Positions 1 through 5,352 of a stretch of 7,655 nt of DNA are shown here, in pieces; position 1 is the first letter of the stretch; each line of letters starts with the position of its first letter. This stretch comes from Candidatus Woesearchaeota archaeon. GTDB lineage: Archaea > Nanobdellota > Nanobdellia > Woesearchaeales > CG1-02-33-12. The notes beneath the pieces are model-generated. The model had not been told where the DNA came from. It worked only from the letters and a program-made list of their open reading frames with translations, and did no database searches. The position numbers were made by a program, and so were the translations under genes. Where the stretch lies: assembly GCA_017609385.1 (NCBI GenBank), contig JAFCEA010000087.1:1-7655 (forward strand). Direction: 5' to 3'.

Positions 1-78
1 TCAACTGATTTATTTAGAAAAAAATATCAAACACAGGCAAGAGAAAATCTTGAAAGGTCTTTGGCTAGATTAAGTTAA
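1..78 (+). CDS. C-terminal end of an unidentified gene (partial)
   Basis: Frame 1 is open from the window edge to a TAA at 76-78, giving 25 residues ending in LERSLARLS. The tail is highly charged and probably helical (RKKYQTQARENLERS). Nothing in it identifies a family. Its reality rests on an open frame that ends shortly before a clear promoter for the next gene, a normal layout for consecutive genes. It could be chance reading of a short stretch, so confidence is modest. Confidence 0.4.
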   Translation, partial: STDLFRKKYQTQARENLERSLARLS

Positions 79-87
79 AGCAATGGG

Positions 88-101
88 AAAAATATTTATA
101 T
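88..101 (+). promoter_or_regulatory. Archaeal TATA box for a leaderless gene
   Basis: An A-rich run followed by TTTATAT (95-101) is centred about 24 nt before the ATG at 122. This is the spacing at which archaeal transcription starts at or beside the start codon. No Shine-Dalgarno sequence precedes that ATG, which agrees with a leaderless mRNA. Confidence 0.55.
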
Positions 102-121
102 CCTGATATATTAGACTGATT

Positions 122-349
122 ATGGAAGATAAATCTCAAAAGGGATTTGCTGATTTTAAGCCTTATTATGTTGTTGATGAGGAATCTGGAAAATTAGTGC
201 CTATATACCTGCCTTCTGATGCTGTAATGCCTGAAGCAAGACCTGGTGCAAAGGCAGGCAATCCTCTTCTTGATGAAATAAATGAAGAATTAAGAAGGGA
301 AAATATAATTGAAAAGATGAAAAGATTATACAAAATAAATAATGAATAA
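122..349 (+). CDS. Small conserved-looking hypothetical protein (75 aa)
   Basis: This is an intact 75-residue ORF that I cannot assign to a named family. The N-terminal half (about residues 10-40) looks like short beta strands (PYYVVDEESGKLVPIYLP). It is followed by a Pro/Gly/Ala-rich linker (MPEARPGAKAGNP) and a charged amphipathic helix from about residue 49 to 71 (DEINEELRRENIIEKMKRLYK). There is no signal peptide or membrane segment, so it is probably cytosolic. The ATG at 122 is chosen because a TATA-like box lies 24 nt upstream, predicting a leaderless transcript. A short T-run follows the stop. It appears to be a stand-alone gene and is one of few undamaged ones in this window. Its function is unknown. 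Confidence 0.75.
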   Translation: MEDKSQKGFADFKPYYVVDEESGKLVPIYLPSDAVMPEARPGAKAGNPLLDEINEELRRENIIEKMKRLYKINNE

Positions 350-350
350 C

Positions 351-362
351 TTATCTTTTTTA
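351..362 (+). terminator. Possible T-rich archaeal terminator
   Basis: The stretch TTATCTTTTTTA, with six consecutive T, begins two bases after the stop codon at 349. Archaeal RNA polymerase commonly terminates at such U-tracts without a hairpin. AT-rich DNA makes chance T-runs common. Confidence 0.3.
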
Positions 363-423
363 TATCAGCATTTTCAAAAATTTAAACTAACCACAATTAA
401 ACAAAGGCTAAAAAACCCACAAA

Positions 424-497
424 ATATTAAAAGTAAGGGTTATTTCTTTTTGTTATGGCAATATTAAAAGTAAGGGTTATTTCTTTTTGTTATGGCA
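424..497 (+). repeat. Perfect 37-bp tandem duplication spanning promoter and start codon
   Basis: Positions 424-460 and 461-497 are identical. Each copy begins ATATTAAAAGTAAGGG and ends TTATGGCA, so the unit carries an A/T-rich promoter-like stretch plus the ATG-GCA start of the acyltransferase gene. The first-copy ATG (455) reads into a 17-codon dead-end peptide stopping at 506-508, because 37 is not a multiple of three. The second-copy ATG (492) reads into the acyltransferase. Confidence 0.95.
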
Positions 498-1034
498 AAA
501 TCCAATGATCCAAGAGATATAAAGAACATTAGCCTCAAAAACAAAATCCTAATCGGCCTCGCAATGTTCTGCCCTTTCTCTGGCTTTAAGAAATTATTAT
601 ACAGGATGATGGGGGCCAAGATAGGAAAAAATGTTTTCTTTGGCCCGCAGTCTGTTATAATAAGCAAGGATTATAAAAAAGTGGATATTGGAGATAATGT
701 ATTTTTCTCTTTAGGTATGACCTAACAGTTGGAGAAGGAACCCATATTGGCTACCAGGCACTGATGACAGGAAAGAAAATACACATAGGAAAGAACTGCA
801 ACATAAACAACAGGGCTTTTATTGAGGCATATTATGCTCCTGTGATTATTGAAGACAATGTAACAATAGCTGGCTCTGCAATGATTTCATCGCATGACGG
901 CTCTTTTATGAATGTTCTTGGCCAAAAAATGATAGCAAAGCAAAATTGTGGGAGCAGGAGCTGTTGTAACAAAGGATGTTGAAGAAAGAACAATTGTTGT
1001 TGGAGTTCCTGCAAAAGAGATAAGAAAAATATGA
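492..1034 (+). pseudogene. Left-handed beta-helix (hexapeptide-repeat) acyltransferase, frameshifted
   Basis: This encodes a sugar O-acyltransferase of the WbbJ/maltose-acetyltransferase type. These enzymes use acyl-CoA to decorate sugars, and here the partner pathway is probably surface polysaccharide, given the adjacent glycosyltransferase. Three frames must be joined. Frame 1 is 492 to about 710 (GAKIGKNVFFGPQSVI, VDIGDNVFFS). Frame 2 is 716 to about 945 (YDLTVGEGTHIGYQAL, IHIGKNCNINN, SSHDGSFMN, which carries the usual His of this family). Frame 3 is 948-1034 (VGAGAVVTKDVEERTIVVGV, then PAKEIRKI, the classic C-terminus). The first break fits loss of one base near the TCTCTTT run at 706-712. 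The second break, near 941-948, also lacks roughly eight residues of the rung normally preceding GAGAVVTKDV. A one-base run error alone could not explain it. The family and the breaks are certain from the reading frames. Whether the breaks are biological is not. Confidence 0.85.
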
Positions 1035-1046
1035 TAAAAACATAAT

Positions 1047-1056
1047 AATTATATAC
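1047..1056 (+). promoter_or_regulatory. TATA box for the glycosyltransferase gene
   Basis: TTATATA (1049-1055) is centred 26 nt before the ATG at 1078, the leaderless spacing also seen at 122. It lies in the 43-bp gap after the acyltransferase stop at 1034. The glycosyltransferase is therefore probably transcribed from its own promoter. Confidence 0.5.
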
Positions 1057-1077
1057 CATTACTTCTAAACAAATGCT

Positions 1078-1737
1078 ATGAAAGTAATAAGAACAATTGA
1101 ATCATTTTATCCCTATGTTACAGGGCCGGCTAACCAGGCCTTCAAGATATCTGAAGGGCTTTATAATAAGGGTGTGGAATCTCCTATTTTTACAACTGAT
1201 TTTAATGTTGAAAATGTAAAGGAAAAGGAGTATTTTGGTGATGTTCTTGTAAAACGGTTTAAGGTCAAAAGAAAAATTATGAAATACTGCTTTACTCCTT
1301 CAATGAAAAAAGCGCTTGAGAAAGAGAAATTTGATGTTGTCCACAGCCACAACTATCGCTCTTACCAGTCTTCTTTGGGTTATAAGATGGCAAGAAAGAG
1401 GAAAAAGTCTTTTGTGATAAACACTCATGGAAATCTTCTAGCTTATAAGAATTTTAAGATGGGCCTTGCCTCAAGACTGCCTTATTATGTTTATGATTTG
1501 ATTACCTTAAAAAAAATTGTCAAAAAAGCAGACATGGTTATAGCTGCAACAGGGCAGGAATATAAAGAAGCCTTGGAATTTGGGGTTAGAAAAGAAAATC
1601 TGAGAACAATCCCAGTTGGAATCAATATTAAGGACTATGAGCCTGTTAAAAAAGATCTTTCAATGCTGAATCTTTTGTTTGTTGGCAGGATATCAAGGAA
1701 CAGGAATCTTAATAAAGGCAATGAAGATTTTAAATAA
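1078..1737 (+). CDS. GT4-type glycosyltransferase, N-terminal (acceptor) half, ends by frameshift
   Basis: This is the first Rossmann domain of a GT-B fold, GT4-family glycosyltransferase that would transfer a sugar from a nucleotide-sugar to a glycan acceptor at the inner membrane face. Visible landmarks are the N-terminal strand MKVIRTIESFYPYVTGPANQ, a Gly-rich acceptor-side loop, FDVVHSHNY (residues 85-93), VINTHGNLL (113-121), ADMVIAATGQ (151-160), TIPVGINI (177-184) and the inter-domain start LNLLFVGRIS (197-206). Genuine homology runs to about L211 (codon 1708-1710). The last eight residues, NKGNEDFK, are out-of-frame sequence. The donor-binding half continues in another frame from about 1706. 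Start ATG 1078 has a well-placed TATA box. Alone this half would be inactive. Confidence 0.85.
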   Translation: MKVIRTIESFYPYVTGPANQAFKISEGLYNKGVESPIFTTDFNVENVKEKEYFGDVLVKRFKVKRKIMKYCFTPSMKKALEKEKFDVVHSHNYRSYQSSLGYKMARKRKKSFVINTHGNLLAYKNFKMGLASRLPYYVYDLITLKKIVKKADMVIAATGQEYKEALEFGVRKENLRTIPVGINIKDYEPVKKDLSMLNLLFVGRISRNRNLNKGNEDFK

Positions 1738-2206
1738 GGAAAACATTAAACTAACCATTGTTGGGGGGGAGGTAAAGAGCTCAGAAACCTCTAAAACTGG
1801 CTATGTTGATGAGCTAAAGAAGCTTGCAAAAGGCCTCAACATAGATTTCATAGGCCCGAAATACGGAAAAGAGCTAATTGAGTATTACAAAAAATCAAAT
1901 ATCTTTGTATATACATCCTTTTATGAAAACTTTGGCCAGACAATGCTTGAAGCTGGAGCTGCAGGACTTCCAATAATTGCAACAAAAACAGGCATTGCAA
2001 ATGATATTGTGAAAGATGATAAAACTGGGTTTATTGTTGGGCCTGATAATCCAAAAGAGATTGCAGAATATATTATGATGCTGAAAGATAAAAACAAAAG
2101 GGAATTGTTTGGAAAGAGAATAAGAGAAATAGTCAAAGAAAATTTTGACTGGGAAAAGATTGTTAATAAATATGTTAAGGTTTATGAATGTGTTAGCTTT
2201 ATCTAA
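1679..2206 (+). CDS. GT4-type glycosyltransferase, C-terminal (nucleotide-sugar binding) half
   Basis: This is the second Rossmann domain of the same enzyme (Glycos_transf_1 family). The real continuation starts at about 1706 (ILIKAMKILNKENIKLTIVG). The residues before that, MLAGYQGTG, are out-of-frame reading, so the ATG at 1679 is not a natural start. Landmarks are LTIVGG, DFIGPKYGKELIEYYKKSNI, FVYTSFYENFGQTMLEAGAA with the EX7E motif (E-NFGQTML-E) that contacts the donor sugar, GLPIIATKTGIANDIV and GFIVGPDNP. A C-terminal helical tail follows (FGKRIREIVKENFDWEKIVN). The last residues, CVSFI, lie over the convergent ATPase gene's 3' end (8-bp stop-to-stop overlap) and look non-native, because two other copies of this tail end in EVYDSIM or EVYD instead. 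This suggests a recombination junction near 2190. Confidence 0.85.
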   Translation: MLAGYQGTGILIKAMKILNKENIKLTIVGGEVKSSETSKTGYVDELKKLAKGLNIDFIGPKYGKELIEYYKKSNIFVYTSFYENFGQTMLEAGAAGLPIIATKTGIANDIVKDDKTGFIVGPDNPKEIAEYIMMLKDKNKRELFGKRIREIVKENFDWEKIVNKYVKVYECVSFI

Positions 2207-3449
2207 TGTCAAGCTTAAATGGGAGCATTAGGTCTATTTTTCCGGATTTTGTCTGAACTCCTGTATTAATTAAATATGCTTCCTTTGTGGGATAGTTTTT
2301 CAGGAACATATCTAACCCAATCAAATCATCTTTTTTTAGCTTATTCTTAAACTTAACTTCTATTGGAATTTGCCTACTCACAAGGTCTATGATAAAGTCA
2401 ACCTCATGCCTGTTTTTATCCTGCCAGAACTTAATGTTCTCAAAACCATGCTTAATTAATTCACCAAGAACATATCCCTCAAACAAAAACCCTGAATCAT
2501 TTCTAATACTAAGTTGATTAAAATTATTGAAAAAGAAGTTTCTAACACCATTATCAATAAAATATATCTTTGGAATTTTTACCAGTTCCTTGCTCTTATT
2601 TGTGAAGAAAGGTCTTAGCTCAAAAATAAGAAAAGTCTCTTTAAGGATTTCAATGTAATCCCTTACCTCATAGGTTTTTAATGGGCATCTATCAGCAATT
2701 TCTTCATACTTTATCTTTTGACCATTGTTAATTGCAAGAAGCTCTATTAATTTCTTGATTCCCATAATTTTTTCCAGTTTAAGATAATCAACCAGCTCTT
2801 TTTTAACATATAAGTCAAATATGCTTCTAAGGATTTTAATTTTTTCATCATGTTTTTCAGCTAACACCACCTCTGGATATCCCCCATATATCATAAACTC
2901 ATGCAGTAATCTTCTCAGTGGGAGTATATTGTTTAAGTGTTCCCCTTTTAATCTCATAATATTATTAAACTGGGTTATTGCCTTATCATTTTCCTTAAAC
3001 AATAAAAATTCTTCAAAATCAAGAGGGTAAAGAAAATGTATGTTTTTTCTTCCTGCAAGAGATTCCTGAACCTGCTCCTTGATCTTTAATGATGATGAGC
3101 CTGATGCATAAATCTTAATATTTTTGCAGTTATCATAAACATTTTTCATAATCATTGATAAACCACTGTATCTCTGAAATTCATCAAGGAATAAGTAAAA
3201 GAAATCTTTTTGGTCATCCTTATAGCCAGATAATCTTATAGTATTCATCAGCCCTTCAAAAGAGCTGACTTTCTCAAAATTAGTTAGTATGTCCAAGTCA
3301 AGAAACAGTCCTTTGTTATGGATACATATTTTTTCATAAACTGCCTTCAGGATAGTGGTTTTTCCAACTTGTCTTGGCCCAAGGACTATTGAAATCTTAT
3401 TATTATCCTTTTCCCTGATTAGTTTTTTAAAGAGTTTTCTTTCTTTCAT
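2199..3449 (-). CDS. AAA_14 + DUF4143 ATPase (intact, 416 aa)
   Basis: This is an intact protein of the widespread archaeal/bacterial AAA_14-DUF4143 family, whose cellular role is largely unknown. The N-terminal P-loop domain has Walker A GPRQVGKT (residues 24-31), Walker B FYLFLDE (84-90), the sensor-like IYASGSSSLKIKE (113-125), LAGR (131-134) and YGGYPEV (188-194). A winged-helix-like middle region covers about 225-285. The C-terminal DUF4143 part has PKIYFIDNGVRNF (293-305), FEGYVLGEL (323-331) and HEVDFII...IPIEVKFK (349-368). The D351 and E364-x-K366 pattern resembles PD-(D/E)xK nuclease active sites, a similarity seen in the family, though activity here is inference. Length is normal for the family. 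It converges on the glycosyltransferase (8-bp overlap of ends) and diverges from a second family member. A TATA-like box and a 32-bp imperfect repeat lie upstream. Confidence 0.9.
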   Translation of the reverse strand: MKERKLFKKLIREKDNNKISIVLGPRQVGKTTILKAVYEKICIHNKGLFLDLDILTNFEKVSSFEGLMNTIRLSGYKDDQKDFFYLFLDEFQRYSGLSMIMKNVYDNCKNIKIYASGSSSLKIKEQVQESLAGRKNIHFLYPLDFEEFLLFKENDKAITQFNNIMRLKGEHLNNILPLRRLLHEFMIYGGYPEVVLAEKHDEKIKILRSIFDLYVKKELVDYLKLEKIMGIKKLIELLAINNGQKIKYEEIADRCPLKTYEVRDYIEILKETFLIFELRPFFTNKSKELVKIPKIYFIDNGVRNFFFNNFNQLSIRNDSGFLFEGYVLGELIKHGFENIKFWQDKNRHEVDFIIDLVSRQIPIEVKFKNKLKKDDLIGLDMFLKNYPTKEAYLINTGVQTKSGKIDLMLPFKLDIR

Positions 3450-3450
3450 T

Positions 3451-3516
3451 CTAAAATTAATTAATTTTTGTTTTAGGTTAATCTAAAATAAATAATATTT
3501 TGTTTTAGTATATAAA
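3451..3516 (-). promoter_or_regulatory. Promoter with 32-bp imperfect tandem repeat upstream of the intact ATPase
   Basis: On the minus strand TTTATATA (3516-3509) forms a TATA box about 60-67 nt before the ATG at 3449, predicting a leader of roughly 35-40 nt. Two imperfect 32-bp copies, 3451-3482 and 3483-3514, match at about 24 of 32 positions. Both share CTAAAAT and TTTGTTTTAG blocks at the same spacing. The repeat fills the space between TATA box and start codon, a good location for a repressor operator. A 32-bp spacing is three helical turns, so both copies would face the same side of the DNA. The regulatory role is inference. Confidence 0.45.
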
Positions 3517-3640
3517 TGTTTGTTTTTTGTTGGCTCGTATATTTAAGCTATTCAGGCGTTGGAGTAGAGAAATATGGCTATTGCCAACAGCACATTTAGG
3601 GCTTTGTCAACATAGCTGGTTTTTGATAGTTTAAATAGAA

Positions 3641-3651
3641 AAATTTAAATA
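3641..3651 (+). promoter_or_regulatory. TATA box for the right-hand ATPase at its ancestral start
   Basis: AAATTTAAATA, core TTTAAATA (3644-3651), is centred about 27 nt before the ATG at 3675. This spacing marks 3675, not the in-frame ATG at 3751, as the original start of the gene and predicts a leaderless mRNA. Confidence 0.5.
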
Positions 3652-3711
3652 CTTTTAATTTTAATAGTGTTAATATGAAATACTTTGAAAGAGAACTATT
3701 TGGGGAAGTGA

Positions 3712-3773
3712 AGAAATGGATGGGGAGAAAAGAGGTAATAGCAGAAATGGATGGGGAGAAAAGAGGTAATAGC
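3712..3773 (+). repeat. Perfect 31-bp tandem duplication inside the ATPase 5' end
   Basis: Positions 3712-3742 and 3743-3773 are identical (AGAAATGGATGGGGAGAAAA... to ...GGTAATAGC). Removing one copy restores a continuous frame from ATG 3675 into the Walker A region. With both copies present, translation from 3675 ends at 3777-3779 after 34 codons. The unit is not a multiple of three, so it acts as a frameshift. Confidence 0.95.
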
Positions 3774-4995
3774 AATTAAGGGACCAAGGCAGTCAGGCAA
3801 GACAACACTGCTAGAAATGATAAAAGAATGGCTTGAACAGAAGAAAGGCATTAATCCAGAGAATATTATTTTCCTTACTTTTGAGGATATGGAAAACCGG
3901 GAAAAATTTGAAGAAAGCCCAAAAGAGTTTATTGGGTCATTCATCCTGAAAGAGGATGAAAAATACTATTTCCTGCTTGATGAGGTGCATTATATAAAAA
4001 ACTGCGGACAGAAGCTGAAATTGATTTATGACTTATTCAAGAACGTGAAGCTTATAGTAACCGGCTCTTCTTCACTGGAATTAACAAATCTAACAGCAAA
4101 GTATCTTGTTGGAAGGCTCTTCTCTTTTGAATTACTCCCTTTTAGCTTTTATGAGTTTTTATTAGTGAAAGATAAAAGGATTGCTAAAATTTACAATGAA
4201 AAACACGCTTTGGTAAAACAGCTACTTTTGGAAAGAAAGGATTTTGAAATCAAAAAAGATATTTTTATAAATGATATTCTTAAGCTCCTAGACCAATACC
4301 TGACTTTTGGGGGCTATCCAGAGGTTATTAAGGCAGGGAATAAAGAGGAGAAAAAGATTATTCTGAAGAATGTGTACAACACATATATTGAAAAGGATAT
4401 AATCAGCTTCTTAAAAATCCATGATATAATAAGGTTCAAGAAACTTGTAACAATGCTTTCCTCTCTGGTTGGAAAGATGCTGAGGTATGAGAATTTAACA
4501 ACAACATGCGATAGCTATTACAAGGAGATTATAGAATGGATTAATGTGCTGGAACATACATATGTGGTAAGGGTTGTCCGGCCATTCCACAAGAATTTGG
4601 TAACAGAGCTAAAGAAAAACCCAAAATTGTATTTTGTTGACAGCGGATTAAGAAATTATCCATTAGGTGACTTTTCCTCTTTTTTTGTAAGGAGTGAGAG
4701 GGGCGAAATAGCAGAAAATTTTGTTTTTAACCAGTTAAATTATGTTTTTGATGAAACAATAAATTTTTGGAGAACCACAAGCAAGGCAGAAGTGGATTTT
4801 GTTGTGGCTGGCAACACTATAATTCCGATAGAGGTCAAGTTTAAAGAGCTAAAGAAAGAGAAGATTTCTAAAAGCTTTCATAGCTTTATAAATTCTTATT
4901 CCCCAAAGTTGGCAGTTGTTGTGACAAAAAGCTTTTGGGGGAAAAGAAGAGTAGGCAAAACACTTGTTAAGTTCATCCCAATAGCCTATTTTTAA
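3751..4995 (+). CDS. AAA_14 + DUF4143 ATPase, N-terminus cut off by tandem duplication
   Basis: This is a second, diverged member of the family of the gene at 2199-3449. Counting from ATG 3751, Walker A GPRQSGKT is at residues 11-18, Walker B YYFLLDE at 72-78, LIVTGSSSLEL at 101-111, FGGYPEV at 186-192, PKLYFVDSGLRNY at 291-303, ERGEIAENFVFNQL at 316-329 and AEVDFV...IIPIEVKFK at 346-364. The D349 and E361-x-K363 pattern is nuclease-like. The ancestral protein almost certainly began at 3675 (MKYFERELFGEVKKW directly before MGRKEVIA), giving about 429 aa. The 31-bp duplication detaches those first 15 residues. The remaining frame keeps every recognised motif and could still be made from ATG 3751, but no ribosome binding site precedes that ATG, so expression is doubtful. 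Its 225-bp shared upstream region with the other ATPase suggests co-arrival. Confidence 0.88.
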   Translation: MGRKEVIAIKGPRQSGKTTLLEMIKEWLEQKKGINPENIIFLTFEDMENREKFEESPKEFIGSFILKEDEKYYFLLDEVHYIKNCGQKLKLIYDLFKNVKLIVTGSSSLELTNLTAKYLVGRLFSFELLPFSFYEFLLVKDKRIAKIYNEKHALVKQLLLERKDFEIKKDIFINDILKLLDQYLTFGGYPEVIKAGNKEEKKIILKNVYNTYIEKDIISFLKIHDIIRFKKLVTMLSSLVGKMLRYENLTTTCDSYYKEIIEWINVLEHTYVVRVVRPFHKNLVTELKKNPKLYFVDSGLRNYPLGDFSSFFVRSERGEIAENFVFNQLNYVFDETINFWRTTSKAEVDFVVAGNTIIPIEVKFKELKKEKISKSFHSFINSYSPKLAVVVTKSFWGKRRVGKTLVKFIPIAYF

Positions 4996-5027
4996 GGGTG
5001 AAGATTAATTTTATCTCTTTAGAATAA

Positions 5028-5162
5028 GAATATATCAAAGAACTATCAGACAAAAACAAAAGGGCAATGTTTGGAAGAAGAATAAGGGAAATAGTCAAAG
5101 AAAATTTTGACTGGGAGAATATAATAAAAAAATATATTGAGGTTTATGATTCAATAATGTAA
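5028..5162 (+). pseudogene. Orphan C-terminal tail of a GT4 glycosyltransferase
   Basis: Frame 3 reads EYIKELSDKNKRAMFGRRIR, then EIVKENFDWENIIKKYIEVY and DSIM, ending in TAA at 5160-5162. This is unmistakably the last 44 residues of a glycosyltransferase like the one ending at 2206. A 29-bp stretch (5088-5116) is identical to 2126-2154. There is no start codon or upstream domain, and an in-frame stop lies at 5025-5027, just after the ATPase gene ends at 4995. It is therefore the stump of a gene whose 5' part was replaced or deleted. The ending EVYDSIM probably shows what the native end of the 2206 copy looked like. Confidence 0.85.
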
Positions 5163-5192
5163 GTTTTCTTAAGAACCATCCCCATCTAAGAA

Positions 5193-5231
5193 AGGTTTTG
5201 AACCTGTTTTAAAGAATTCTTTTCTTTATTT
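5193..5231 (+). terminator. Weak hairpin plus T-rich tract
   Basis: AGGTT (5193-5197) and AACCT (5201-5205) can form a 5-bp stem with a 3-nt loop. The T-rich tract AATTCTTTTCTTTATTTT follows at 5214-5231. The element sits after the orphan glycosyltransferase tail and before the AlbA_2 gene, a sensible place for termination. The stem is short and the DNA AT-rich. Nothing else recognisable lies in 5163-5352. Confidence 0.25.
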
Positions 5232-5352
5232 TAAAATTAATTCATCTATTCCGGAAAAACCCATGAAAAAACCAGACAAAGCATAAAAATCTGCATTTGG
5301 TTGCTTATTAAGAATAGTATTGAGAAAAAGTTCTATAAAAAGAGAGTTAGAA

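Noticed and set aside
1679..1705. ATG 1679 as a genuine start of a separate C-terminal glycosyltransferase protein
   Set aside because: The first residues (MLAGYQGTG) are the coding bases of FVGRISRNR read in another frame. True homology begins at about 1706, so this is one broken gene.
3529..3588. GTTGGC...GCCAAC inverted repeat in the ATPase intergenic region as a possible small RNA or operator
   Set aside because: Only a 6-bp arm with a loop of about 48 bases and no supporting helices. Not above chance.
3574..3615. 13-residue ORF (MAIANSTFRALST) in the gap between the divergent ATPases, with a TATATTTA box at 3538-3545 and GGAG at 3561-3564
   Set aside because: Too short to judge and no family resemblance. 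In AT-rich DNA such boxes are frequent. It might be the start of a lost gene, but nothing in 3516-3674 continues it.
2199..4995. The ATPase pair as an insertion sequence or transposon
   Set aside because: There is no transposase, terminal inverted repeat or target-site duplication. The only flanking repeats are glycosyltransferase coding tails, which suggest homologous recombination instead.
5320..5352. TTG at 5320 as the start of the AlbA_2 protein
   Set aside because: It adds 11 residues (RKSSIKRELE) outside the normal domain start. ATG 5353 opens directly on the AlbA_2 N-terminus.
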